A stretch of DNA of 64,000 nt from Curtobacterium citreum (GTDB taxonomy: Bacteria; Actinomycetota; Actinomycetes; Actinomycetales; Microbacteriaceae), in NCBI RefSeq assembly GCF_006715175.1, contig NZ_VFMQ01000001.1, positions 3,100,001 through 3,164,000 of the forward strand, in the 5' to 3' direction. Position 1 is the first letter of the stretch, and the number at the start of each line of letters is the position of its first letter. The notes below the pieces were generated by a model. It was not told the origin of the DNA and did not search any database. It saw nothing but the letters and a program-made list of their open reading frames with translations. Below are positions 50,041 through 58,142 of the stretch, piece after piece. A program made the translations under genes and the position numbers.

Positions 50041-50259
50041 GCGGTGACTCCTTCGTCGGGTGATCGCGCGTCTTCGCGTGGGACCGATGGTAGCCCCGAT
50101 CCATGTCCTGTCAATCACACATTAAGCCAATCTGACGTGTGGATCGCTCCATGAAAGCCCCGATCAGCGCGGGCGCGGTCCAATCACCCGGGCGCGCGCC
50201 ACGGCCGGCGGGTGGTCGGTCGATCGGTCGGCAGCCGACCGACCCGGCCGGGACGTTCG

Positions 50260-50319
50260 GCACAACCGGAAGCACGTCGCGCCACGGAAGCCCGTGGCGC
50301 GAGCTGCTTCCGGTTGTGC
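50260..50319. repeat. 27-bp-stem hairpin of a different sequence
   Basis: Arms 50260-50286 and 50293-50319 (GCACAACCGGAAGCA at the base) pair at 25 of 27 positions around a 6-base loop GAAGCC. It has the same 27+6+27 geometry as repeat family 3 but another sequence. The 354-base gap 50041-50394 otherwise holds an AT-rich patch near 50105-50145 (CACATTAAGCC), probably the sugar porter promoter. Confidence 0.8.
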
Positions 50320-50394
50320 GGAGTCACAACGCACCTCGGTCCAGTCGAGACGCACGGCACCGCACAGCCGTGACCGTCGCCGCACCACGGCGCG

Positions 50395-50898
50395 CTACTC
50401 GGCCGCCGTCGCCCCGTCGCCCAGGACGTCCCCGAGCGAGGCCATCCCCGCTCCGTGGTCCGTGTACCGCCGCACCGTCCGACGGGCCGCGGCACTCGCA
50501 GCCCCCGCGAGCGCCGGGTTCCGCCGTGCGGCGTCCGCCACCCGTCCCGCGTGCCCGGCGGTGGACAGCAGGACGTTCGCGAGCGCCCGGGCGTCGCCGG
50601 ACTCCGGGACGCCGGTGACGGCCCACGCGCTCCGGAGCTGGTCGTCCGGTGTGACCCCGCGGCGGGTGCCCATCCGGTGCCAGTCGGACAGGGCGCCCTC
50701 GGTCCGCGAGGCCGCGCGCTCGACCTCTCCCGCGCGACGGCGCTCGACCGACCGGGCAGCGTCGGCGGCGTCCGACCCGGGCTCCCGACCGGCGACCGCC
50801 TCGGCACGCTGTCGGGCGTCGGTGGCGTCCCCGCCGGCGGCCGCGATCCGTGCGGCGTGGGCGGCTGCGGCGGCGGCGAGGATCTCGTGGCGGTCCAT
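50395..50898 (-). CDS. Alanine/arginine-rich hypothetical protein
   Basis: A 167-residue, highly charged, mostly helical protein with no membrane segment: MDRHEILAAAAAAHAARIAA, then ARQRAEAVAGREPG, RGVTPDDQLRSAWAVTGVPE and RRYTDHGAGMASLGDVLGDG. No catalytic motif is visible and I do not recognise the family. ATG 50898 starts a frame with normal codon use, and it is divergent from the lipoprotein gene. The overlapping plus-strand frame has no plausible start. It could be a regulatory or nucleoid-associated protein, but that is a guess. Confidence 0.5.
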   Translation of the reverse strand: MDRHEILAAAAAAHAARIAAAGGDATDARQRAEAVAGREPGSDAADAARSVERRRAGEVERAASRTEGALSDWHRMGTRRGVTPDDQLRSAWAVTGVPESGDARALANVLLSTAGHAGRVADAARRNPALAGAASAAARRTVRRYTDHGAGMASLGDVLGDGATAAE

Positions 50899-51009
50899 GC
50901 CCTCGACGGTAGCCGCTCCGACCGACAGCATGGGTCCGGCGACACATCCGTGCACCTCGGACTCGTGCAGTCGCGAGCGGCTCGGTACGCTCGGACCCGA
51001 GGGGGAATC

Positions 51010-51915
51010 ATGAACCGAACGGCCGCGATCAGCGTCGCTGCACTGACCCTGGTCGCACTGTCCGGCTGCTCGCTGTTGCGCGGGTCCGACGGAGCGCTCC
51101 CGGCGCCCTCGGACCCGGCGACGGCGTCGGCCACCGCGACCCCCACGCCGTCCGCGACCGCCGACGGCACGTCCGACACCGAGCGACTGGCCGCCTCCGC
51201 CACCCCGCGCGTGCCGACCCCCGCCCCGACCGAGGCCGCGGCGCCCGACCCCGAGCTCACGCCGATCCCGGCCGGGACCGTGCTCACCGAGGCCGACGTC
51301 GCATCGCCCAAGGGCAGCATCCACTTCCACCTCCGGGTCGTGGCCGACGGCGACGACACCTTCACGGCGCAGTACACGGGCTTCACCTCGACGCTGCCGG
51401 TGCCCGTGGGCGTCGGGTTCTTCGAGAAGGCCCGTCAGGTCGGCGACGCCCTGACCTACCACGGCGTCGGGGACCACGTCCTCGGCGGACCGACGTCCGG
51501 GCCGCAGTCGGTCGACGTCCCGCTGGACGGCTCCGGCGTCGACCCGTCCGGACTCACCGAGCTCGTCGTCGCCTCGGCCGCCGCGCAGGGGCAGGACGTC
51601 CCCGTCGAGATCGCGCTCGACAAGGTGCTCGCCGTCTCGACGGTGCGGTGGTCCGTGCCCGCTCGGCAGACGAACGTGCACCCGGTGGACGGCGGCGTGC
51701 GGGCGAACGCCTCGGGTCCGGTCACGGCGACGACGGCGTCCGGAGCGCCGAAGGCCTACACGGTGCGGTCCGGGGACCTCATCGCGGACGTCGCGCTCCG
51801 GTTCGGGATCACCGTGAAGGACCTCGTCTGGCTGAACCAGGGGCTGCAGGTCTTCGGTGACGACCAGGAGCTCTACCAGGACACGTCGCTGAACCTCGAT
51901 CCGCTCGGTCGCTGA
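51010..51915 (+). CDS. Lipoprotein with C-terminal LysM-like domain
   Basis: A 301-residue secreted protein. The lipobox is LSGC with Cys20 after a short hydrophobic signal; a Thr/Pro/Ala-rich linker follows (about 30-85), then a beta-rich domain and a LysM domain near residues 250-298 (AYTVRSGDLIADVALRFGIT, VKDLVWLNQGLQVFGDDQEL). LysM binds peptidoglycan, so the protein would tether membrane and wall. GAGGGGGAATC precedes ATG 51010 and a TACGCT -10 box is at 50986-50991. Function of the middle domain unknown. Confidence 0.85.
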   Translation: MNRTAAISVAALTLVALSGCSLLRGSDGALPAPSDPATASATATPTPSATADGTSDTERLAASATPRVPTPAPTEAAAPDPELTPIPAGTVLTEADVASPKGSIHFHLRVVADGDDTFTAQYTGFTSTLPVPVGVGFFEKARQVGDALTYHGVGDHVLGGPTSGPQSVDVPLDGSGVDPSGLTELVVASAAAQGQDVPVEIALDKVLAVSTVRWSVPARQTNVHPVDGGVRANASGPVTATTASGAPKAYTVRSGDLIADVALRFGITVKDLVWLNQGLQVFGDDQELYQDTSLNLDPLGR

Positions 51916-51921
51916 CCCCCA

Positions 51922-51975
51922 CGAGACGGACGGGAGGCGCGTGGCGGACCCGTCACGCGCCTCCAGTCCGTCTCG
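51922..51975. terminator. Hairpin originally shared by the lipoprotein gene and pgi (GGGAGGC family)
   Basis: A 26-bp stem with two mismatches (51922-51947 and 51950-51975). It follows the lipoprotein stop and ends 12 bases before the IS481 insertion point; before insertion it lay immediately downstream of the pgi stop. Confidence 0.8.
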
Positions 51976-51992
51976 GGGTGACGCGGTCTAGC

Positions 51993-52020
51993 TGTACTAG
52001 GCCGTTAGGTTGGTGACACT
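51993..52020. repeat. Terminal inverted repeat of the IS481-family element (end after the transposase stop)
   Basis: Begins TGTACTAGGCCGTTAGG; pairs with 53038-53065 at 24 of 28 positions. The transposase stop lies inside it. Confidence 0.88.
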
Positions 52021-52964
52021 CGGGCTGCAGGTGTGAGTCCGTGGCTTGAGTGGGTCCGGCCAGTGTTGTAGTGCTCGATCCAGGGCGCAAGCGCGTCGGC
52101 GCGTGCTTGGTTGCTGGTGAAAGGTTGCCGGTAGGCCCACTCGGTCGCGAGGGTCCGGTTGAATCGTTCGACCTTGCCGTTTTGCCATGGGCAGTGGGGT
52201 TTGATGAACTTCTGCTTCGCCCCGAGCGCGGCGACGGCGTCCTTGAACGCGGCCGAGTGCCGGTAGGCGAACGCGTTGTCCGAGATCACGCGCTCGATCG
52301 TTGCGATGCCGTGCTCAGCGAAGTAGGCCGCCGCGCGTGTCAGGAACGCTGCTGCGGTCGCGCCTTTCTCATCTGGGTGGATCTCCGCGTAGGCGAGTCG
52401 AGTGTGATCATCGACGGCCGCGTGGACGTAGTCGAACCCGATGCCGCGCCCCCGGAACTCCTCGCGGCGGCCGTGGACCCGCCAGCCTCCGCCGTTCGGG
52501 ATCCGGCCGAGCTTCTTCACGTCCACGTGGATCAGGTCGCCGGGATGCTCGTGTTCGTACCGGTTCTGTGTTGCCTTCGTCGCGCGGATCAGCGTCCCGG
52601 TGACCGGGTCCAGCCAGGCCAGCGGCGGCACACGGTGGCGGGTAAGGATGCGGGAGATCGTCCGCGCGGGAACACCGGTCGCAGCGGCGAGCCTGGCGGG
52701 GCCGAACCGGAGCTCGGCCCGCGCGGTCAGGACCGCTGCCTCACGCTCCGGGCTCGTTCTCGTCGGTGTCCGCAGCGGGCGGCTTGACCGGTCCAGTAAT
52801 CCGATGGCGCCGTCAGCCCGAAACCGACGAACCCACCGGTGCGCGCACTGACGCGAGATGCCGAGCTCCTTGGCAACGTGCGCGACGGGACGACGGTCAT
52901 CTATGACGCGAGTAATGAGCAGCCGCCGGCCGTGCAGGGTCAGACGGGCATTAGCGTGGGACAC
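52005..52964 (-). CDS. IS481-family DDE transposase
   Basis: A 319-residue intact transposase. A Leu/Arg-rich HTH region (VAHVAKELGISRQCAHRWVR) and a second HTH (RLAAATGVPARTISRILTRH) precede the rve catalytic core: GDLIHVDVKKLGRI (first Asp), ERVISDNAFAYRHS (second Asp) and PWQNGKVERFNRTLATEW (Glu), then the IS481 ending HYNTGRTHSSHGLTP. GTG 52964 follows AGGAGG. No frameshift or stop is seen, so it may be active. Codon use is less GC-biased than in neighbouring genes. Confidence 0.95.
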   Translation of the reverse strand: MSHANARLTLHGRRLLITRVIDDRRPVAHVAKELGISRQCAHRWVRRFRADGAIGLLDRSSRPLRTPTRTSPEREAAVLTARAELRFGPARLAAATGVPARTISRILTRHRVPPLAWLDPVTGTLIRATKATQNRYEHEHPGDLIHVDVKKLGRIPNGGGWRVHGRREEFRGRGIGFDYVHAAVDDHTRLAYAEIHPDEKGATAAAFLTRAAAYFAEHGIATIERVISDNAFAYRHSAAFKDAVAALGAKQKFIKPHCPWQNGKVERFNRTLATEWAYRQPFTSNQARADALAPWIEHYNTGRTHSSHGLTPAARVSPT

Positions 52965-53037
52965 AGAGGCCTCCTGGCGATGGCAGAACTAGACAGCTCC
53001 ATCAAGCCAGGAGGCCTCGCTGAGTCACAAGCCCCGC

Positions 53038-53065
53038 AGTGTCACCAACGTCACGGCCGGGTACA
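53038..53065. repeat. Terminal inverted repeat of the IS481-family element (end before the transposase start)
   Basis: Ends in GGGTACA; complement of the repeat at 51993-52020 with four mismatches. Confidence 0.88.
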
Positions 53066-53066
53066 C

Positions 53067-54773
53067 CTAGCCGCGCAGCTCCAGGTACTTCGCGATGAGC
53101 GCCTTGGTCGACGAGTCCTGCGCGTCGAGCGCGGACTGGTCGCCGTCGACCGCCGGGGCGATCTGCAGCGCGAGCTGCTTGCCGAGCTCCACGCCCCACT
53201 GGTCGAACGAGTCGATGCCCCAGATGGTGCCCTCGGTGAACACGATGTGCTCGTACAGCGCGATGAGCTGGCCGAGGACGCTCGGGGTGAGCTCCGGCGC
53301 GAGGATCGACGTCGACGGCTTGTTGCCGGTGAAGGTGCGGGCCGCGACGATCCCCTCGTCCGTGGTGCCCTCGGCGCGGACCTCGTCGGCGGTCTTGCCG
53401 AACGCGAGCGCCTTCGTCTGCGCGAAGAAGTTCGCGAGGAACAGGGCGTGCACGTCCTGGCCCGGCTGCACGGCCTTCCCGTCGCCGGACTCGTCCTTGA
53501 GCGGACGGGCCGGCTTCGCGACCGTGATGAAGTCCGCCGGGATCAGGCGCGTGCCCTGGTGGATGAGCTGGTAGAACGCGTGCTGGCCGTTCGTGCCGGG
53601 CTCGCCCCAGAAGACCTCGCCGGTGTCCGTCGTGACGGGGCTGCCGTCCCAGCGGACGCGCTTGCCGTTCGACTCCATCGTGAGCTGCTGCAGGTACGCG
53701 GCGAAGCGGTGCAGGTACTGCGTGTACGGCAGGACCGCGTGGCTCTGGGCGCCGAGGAAGTTCGTGTACCAGACGTTGAGCAGGCCCATCAGGACGGGGA
53801 CGTTCTGCTCGAGCGGGGTGGTCCGGACGTGCTCGTCGATGGCGTGGAACCCGGCGAGGAACTGCTCCCAGTTCTCCTTGCCGATGGCGATCACGACCGA
53901 GGTCCCGATGGCGGAGTCGACCGAGTAGCGGCCGCCCACCCAGTCCCAGAACCCGAAGGCGTTCTCCGGGTCGATGCCGAACGCGGCGACCTTGTCGAGC
54001 GCGGTCGACACGGCGACGAAGTGCTTCGCGACGGCGTTCGACTTCTCGTCCTCGGACGCGTCGGTCAGGCCGAGCCGCTCCCAGAGCCACTGGCGCGCCA
54101 GGCGGGCGTTCGTCAGGGTCTCGAGGGTGCCGAAGGTCTTCGACGCGACGATGAAGAGCGTGGTCTCGGGGTCGAGGTCCGCGGTCTTCTCGTAGATGTC
54201 GGCGGGGTCGATGTTCGAGACGAAGCGCGCCTCGAGCCCGGGCTGCACGTACGGCTTCAGGGCCTCGTAGACCATGACCGGGCCGAGGTCCGAGCCACCG
54301 ATGCCGATGTTCACGACGGTCTCGATGCGCTTGCCCGAGACGCCGGTCCAGGCGCCGGAGCGGACCTGCTCGGCGAACGCGTAGACCTTGTCGAGGGTGG
54401 CGTGCACGTCGGCGTCGACGTCCTGGCCGTCCACGACGAGCGCCGGCTCGATGCCCTTCGGACGACGGAGCGCGGTGTGCAGGACGGCGCGGTCCTCGGT
54501 CACGTTGATGTGCTCGCCGGCGAGCATCGCACGGAAACGCTCGGCGACCTTCGTGTCCTTCGCGACCTCGAGCAGCGCGTCGAGGATCTCGGGCGTCACG
54601 AGGCCCTTGGACAGGTCGACGGTCAGGTCGGCGGCCTGGAACGTGTACTGCTCGGCACGACCGGGGTCGCTGTCGAACCAACCGCGCAGGTCGGGGGTGA
54701 AGCCGTCGGCGATGCCGGCGAGCTTCTTCCAGCCGTCGGTCGACGTGGGGTCGACGGGAGCAGATTCGGTCAC
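53067..54773 (-). CDS. pgi: Glucose-6-phosphate isomerase
   Basis: A 568-residue isomerase interconverting glucose-6-phosphate and fructose-6-phosphate. [74 protein letters not shown] and the Lys-containing [14 protein letters not shown] are the defining motifs in order, and the length is typical. GTG 54773 follows AGGAGGA. The stop codon TAG is part of the CTAG target sequence of the adjoining insertion element, so the protein is intact but its terminator is now about 1.1 kb away. Confidence 0.97.
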   Translation of the reverse strand: MTESAPVDPTSTDGWKKLAGIADGFTPDLRGWFDSDPGRAEQYTFQAADLTVDLSKGLVTPEILDALLEVAKDTKVAERFRAMLAGEHINVTEDRAVLHTALRRPKGIEPALVVDGQDVDADVHATLDKVYAFAEQVRSGAWTGVSGKRIETVVNIGIGGSDLGPVMVYEALKPYVQPGLEARFVSNIDPADIYEKTADLDPETTLFIVASKTFGTLETLTNARLARQWLWERLGLTDASEDEKSNAVAKHFVAVSTALDKVAAFGIDPENAFGFWDWVGGRYSVDSAIGTSVVIAIGKENWEQFLAGFHAIDEHVRTTPLEQNVPVLMGLLNVWYTNFLGAQSHAVLPYTQYLHRFAAYLQQLTMESNGKRVRWDGSPVTTDTGEVFWGEPGTNGQHAFYQLIHQGTRLIPADFITVAKPARPLKDESGDGKAVQPGQDVHALFLANFFAQTKALAFGKTADEVRAEGTTDEGIVAARTFTGNKPSTSILAPELTPSVLGQLIALYEHIVFTEGTIWGIDSFDQWGVELGKQLALQIAPAVDGDQSALDAQDSSTKALIAKYLELRG

Positions 54774-55144
54774 TTCGGTCCTCCTGGGATCGCGTTCGAT
54801 CAATCGAGCCCGCGGGTCACCGCAGCGCTGCGTCGCGGACCACGTCCGAGCGTAGTGCCGTCCGTACAGGCGCGCGCACAGCGGCCGTTCCGCTCGTGGC
54901 GGACCGTTCCGCGCATCGGGTGCCGGACCTTTCGTCCTCCGACGCGCGGTCCTGCATCCCACGTCACGTGCGATGGGCAGGAACCGCCGGACGGGAGGCA
55001 CGACCAGCGTCCGCCGCGCGCGTCACGCGAGCAGCGCCGCCAGGACGTCCGCGACCGGTCCGTGGGAGCCGACCGCCAGGCGCGACCAGCCCGCAGGTGG
55101 AGCCGCGCACCGCGCGCGACCGCCCACACCCGGAGTCGCTGCGG
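54774..55144. other. 371-base non-coding stretch with repeat copies and a possible gene remnant
   Basis: It holds the pgi leader, repeat family 4 copy 2 (54907-54988), a solo GGACGGGAGGC arm (about 54988-55002) and, at about 55140-55023 on the minus strand, an open segment reading PAGWSRLAVGSHGPVADV before a stop, which looks like the worn C-terminus of a lost gene. No intact gene is seen. Confidence 0.5.
54907..54988. repeat. Repeat family 4, copy 2
   Basis: Blocks TTCCGCGCATCGGGTGCCG, CCTCCGACGCGCGG, GCATCCCA and GCGATGGG occur in the same order as at 33138-33232, with different spacing in the middle. Confidence 0.75.
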
Positions 55145-57391
55145 TCAGGACCAAGCGGCGAACCGGCGGAGCCGCAGGCTGTTCGTCACGACGAAGACCG
55201 ACGAGAACGCCATCGCCGCACCGGCCAGCACCGGGTTGAGCAGCCCCGCCATCGCGAGCGGGATCGCCGCGACGTTGTACGCGAACGCCCAGAACAGGTT
55301 GCCCCGGATCGTCCGCAGCGTCGCCCGCGCGAGCCGGACCGCGTCGGCGACGACGGTCAGTCGGCCGCTCACCACCGTGATGTCGCTCGCCGCGATCGCC
55401 GCGTCGGTGCCGGCGCCCATCGCGATCCCGAGGTCGGCCGCCGCCAGGGCCGCCGCGTCGTTCACGCCGTCGCCGACCATCGCCACGGTCCGTCCCTCGG
55501 CCTGCAACCGCCGGACGGTCTCGAGCTTCGACGCCGGCGTGGCCCGGGCGTGCACCTCGTCGATGCCGATCTGCTCGGCGACCGCACGGGCGGCACCCGC
55601 GTTGTCACCGGTGAGCAGGACCGGTCGGAGCCCGAGCTCCCGGAAGCGCCGGACCGCGTCGGCGGCCTCGGGCTTGACGGTGTCGCCGACCACGACGACC
55701 CCGAGGGCCATCCCGCCGCGGGCGACCACGACCGCGGTGCCGCCGGCGGTCTCGACTGTGGACACGGCGGCGGCGAGGTCGTCCGGGAGCGCGATCGCCC
55801 AGTCCGACGCCAGCCAGGACGCGGTACCGACGAGCACGACCTCGGTCCCCACGAGCGCCTGCACGCCGGCACCGGGGACCGCGCGGAAGTCCACCGCGCG
55901 GGGCACGTCGAGCCCCCGGGCGCGTGCCGCCTCGACCACGGCGCGGCCGACGGGGTGCTCGGAGCCGTCCTCGACGGACGCCGCGAGCGCGAGCACCGTG
56001 GCGGTGTCGGCCGACGCGACGCCCCGCACGTCCCGGACCGCCATCACGCCGGTCGTCACGGTGCCGGTCTTGTCGAGCACGATCGTGTCGACCGTCCGCG
56101 TCCGCTCGAGTGCCTGCGGCCCGCCGATCAGGATGCCGAGCTGCGACCCCCGGCCGGTCCCGACCAGCAGCGCCGTCGGGGTCGCCAGGCCGAGGGCGCA
56201 CGGGCAGGCGATGATGAGCGTCGCGACGGCCGCGGTGAACGCGGCCGTCACCGAGCCGCCCGCGACGAGCCACCCGACGAAGGCGACGACGGCGAGTCCG
56301 ATGACGACGGGCACGAACACGGCGGAGACCCGGTCGGCCAGGCGCTGCACCGCGGCCTTGCCGGTCTGCGCGTCCTCGACGAGCTTGCCCATCCGCGCGA
56401 GCTCGGTGTCGGCGCCGACCGCGGTGACCTCGACCACGAGCCGACCGCCCACGTTGACGGTCGCCCCGGTCACCCGGTCGCCCGGCCGGACCTCGACGGG
56501 GACGGACTCGCCCGTGAGCATGCCGATGTCGACCGCCGAGGAGCCGTCCCGGACGACGCCGTCGCTCGGGATCCGCTCCCCCGGTCGGACGACCACGACG
56601 TCGCCGACGACGAGCGAGGCGGCCGGGACCCGCTGCTCGACCGGGCCGCCGGGGCCGTCGCGGAGCACCGAGGCGTCCTTCGCCCCGAGGGCGAGCAGGG
56701 CACGCAGCGCCTCGCCCGAGCGCTGCTTGGCCCGGGCCTCCATGTACCGCCCGGCGAGGATGAAGACGGTCACGGCCGCCGCGACCTCGAGGTACAGGTC
56801 GCTCGCCTCGGGGTCGGTCGCGAACCACGAGAACGCCATGTGCATCCCCGGCCGCCCGGCGTCGCCGAGGAACAGCGCGTACAGCGACCAGAGGAACGCC
56901 GCGCCCACCCCGACGCTGACCAGGGTGTCCATGGTCGCCGCACCGTGCCGCGCGTTCGTCCACGCCGCACGGTGGAAGGGCAGGGCACCCCACACCGCGA
57001 CGGGAGCCGCGAGGGCGAGCGCTGCCCACTGCCAGTTCGGGAACTGCAGCACGGGCACCATCGAGAGCAGCACGACGGGAACCGCGAGCACCGCGGACAC
57101 GACGAGTCGCTGCCGTAGGGCCGCGGTCGGATCAGCGGGCGGGACGTCGCCGTCCGACTCGGGTGCCGCCGGGGCGTGCACGGTCGCGCCGTACCCGGCG
57201 GCCTCGACCGCGGCGATGAGGGCGGCGGTGTCCGCCGCGTCCGGGCCGGCGACCTCGACCTGCGCCTGTTCCGTGGCGTAGTTCACCGTCGCCGTGACCC
57301 CCGGGAGCTTGCCGAGCTTGCGCTCGATCCGGTTCGCGCACGAGGCGCAGGTCATGCCGGTGATGTCGAGCTCGACGACCCCGTCGCTCAC
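55145..57391 (-). CDS. copA: Copper-exporting P1B-type ATPase
   Basis: A 748-residue pump. One N-terminal heavy-metal domain ([12 protein letters not shown], Cys15/Cys18) is followed by eight helices with the ion-site [21 protein letters not shown], actuator [11 protein letters not shown], phosphorylation [25 protein letters not shown], and hinge [20 protein letters not shown]; helix 8 has [18 protein letters not shown], the Cu+-specific M-x-x-S-S pattern. It exports Cu+ across the membrane. GTG 57391 overlaps the copZ stop (GTGA). Last gene of csoR-copZ-copA. Confidence 0.96.
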   Translation of the reverse strand: MSDGVVELDITGMTCASCANRIERKLGKLPGVTATVNYATEQAQVEVAGPDAADTAALIAAVEAAGYGATVHAPAAPESDGDVPPADPTAALRQRLVVSAVLAVPVVLLSMVPVLQFPNWQWAALALAAPVAVWGALPFHRAAWTNARHGAATMDTLVSVGVGAAFLWSLYALFLGDAGRPGMHMAFSWFATDPEASDLYLEVAAAVTVFILAGRYMEARAKQRSGEALRALLALGAKDASVLRDGPGGPVEQRVPAASLVVGDVVVVRPGERIPSDGVVRDGSSAVDIGMLTGESVPVEVRPGDRVTGATVNVGGRLVVEVTAVGADTELARMGKLVEDAQTGKAAVQRLADRVSAVFVPVVIGLAVVAFVGWLVAGGSVTAAFTAAVATLIIACPCALGLATPTALLVGTGRGSQLGILIGGPQALERTRTVDTIVLDKTGTVTTGVMAVRDVRGVASADTATVLALAASVEDGSEHPVGRAVVEAARARGLDVPRAVDFRAVPGAGVQALVGTEVVLVGTASWLASDWAIALPDDLAAAVSTVETAGGTAVVVARGGMALGVVVVGDTVKPEAADAVRRFRELGLRPVLLTGDNAGAARAVAEQIGIDEVHARATPASKLETVRRLQAEGRTVAMVGDGVNDAAALAAADLGIAMGAGTDAAIAASDITVVSGRLTVVADAVRLARATLRTIRGNLFWAFAYNVAAIPLAMAGLLNPVLAGAAMAFSSVFVVTNSLRLRRFAAWS

Positions 57392-57606
57392 CGTGCCACG
57401 ACCTCGTAGCCCGCCTCGGCGACGGCGGCGCGCACGGCCGCGGGGTCGAGCGGACGGTCGGAGGTGACGGTCACGGCCGAGGAGCCGCCCGGCACGAGCT
57501 CGACCGCGACGTCGGTGACGCCCTCGAGCTCGGACACCTCCTCGGTGACGCTCGCCACGCAGTGCTCGCAGGTCATGCCGGTGACGGCGAGGGTCTCGGT
57601 GCTCAT
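57388..57606 (-). CDS. copZ: Copper chaperone CopZ-like heavy-metal-associated protein
   Basis: A 72-residue single HMA domain: [22 protein letters not shown] with the Cys-x-x-Cys copper site (Cys13/Cys16) and a closing VAEAGYEVV. It carries Cu+ in the cytoplasm and hands it to CopA, whose gene overlaps by four bases. GGAAGG precedes ATG 57606. Expression should follow copper through CsoR. Confidence 0.94.
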   Translation of the reverse strand: MSTETLAVTGMTCEHCVASVTEEVSELEGVTDVAVELVPGGSSAVTVTSDRPLDPAAVRAAVAEAGYEVVAR

Positions 57607-57651
57607 GGGGTTCCTTCCGGTCGGTGGATCAGTGATCGTCAGCAGGGGTGG

Positions 57652-57948
57652 TCAGGAGCGCACGAGGCGTGCGATCGCGTCGCTCGCCTCGCGCACCTTG
57701 ACGTCGGCGGCGTCGCCGCCCTCGGCGACCGCCTCGGCGACGCAGTGCCGCAGGTGGTCCTCGAGCAGCGACAGCGCCACGCGCTCGAGCGCGCGGTTGG
57801 CCGCGGAGATCTGGGTGAGGACGTCGATGCAGTACGTCTCGTCCTCGACCATGCGCGCGATGCCACGCACCTGCCCCTCCGCGCGGCGGAGCCGCTTGAG
57901 CAGGTCGTCCTTGTCGTCGATGTACCCGACGTGCGCGTGGTCGTGCAT
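57652..57948 (-). CDS. csoR: Copper-sensing repressor CsoR
   Basis: A 98-residue all-helical repressor. The metal triad is Cys40 (ETYCIDVLTQ), His65 and Cys69 (EDHLRHCVAEA), exactly the Cys-x24-His-x3-Cys spacing of Mycobacterium tuberculosis CsoR (36/61/65). LLKRLRRAEGQVRGIARMVE is the family signature. The N-terminal MHDHAH is His-rich and may add a metal site. ATG 57948 follows GGAGGA. Cu+ binding would release the operator at 57975-57989 and induce the operon. Confidence 0.96.
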   Translation of the reverse strand: MHDHAHVGYIDDKDDLLKRLRRAEGQVRGIARMVEDETYCIDVLTQISAANRALERVALSLLEDHLRHCVAEAVAEGGDAADVKVREASDAIARLVRS

Positions 57949-57974
57949 GCTGTCCTCCGGCATGGCCAACACGG

Positions 57975-57989
57975 TACCCCCCTGGGGTA
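57975..57989. promoter_or_regulatory. CsoR operator
   Basis: TACCCC-CCT-GGGGTA, the classical CsoR-type inverted repeat, 27 bases upstream of the csoR start. Confidence 0.88.
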
Positions 57990-58020
57990 TTCCGCGTGCG
58001 GTCGCGCAGGTGGTGCGGAT

Positions 58021-58064
58021 CGGCCGGGAGGCACGTGGCGGGCCCGCCACGTGCCTCCCGGCCG
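58021..58064. repeat. GGGAGGC-family palindrome between divergent genes
   Basis: A perfect 21-bp inverted repeat (58021-58041 and 58044-58064, CGGCCGGGAGGCACGTGGCG) in the spacer between csoR and the AraC gene, which diverge. It therefore cannot be a terminator for either gene. Confidence 0.85.
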
Positions 58065-58142
58065 GGGGTGTCCGGGCCTGTCTGCGGTCCGCGATCCGTA
58101 GTCGTCAGCGCGGTTCCCGGACAGTGCTGTCATGATGCGCGG

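Larger units (their letters stand above)
51993..53065 (-). mobile_element. IS481-family insertion sequence, complete
   Basis: A 1073-bp element with 28-bp imperfect terminal inverted repeats (51993-52020 and 53038-53065; 24 of 28 match; both ends start 5'-TGTAC) enclosing one transposase gene. Flanks are TCTAGC (51987-51992) and CCTAGC (53066-53071), matching the NCTAGN target known for IS481, with one difference in the duplication. GC content is visibly lower than the surroundings, supporting recent arrival. The element lies directly at the pgi stop codon. Confidence 0.92.

Noticed and set aside
54896..57118. A 740-residue open frame on the plus strand opposite copA
   Set aside because: Composition is Arg/Gly/Asp/Pro-rich with no domain; it is the antisense shadow of copA in a very GC-rich genome.
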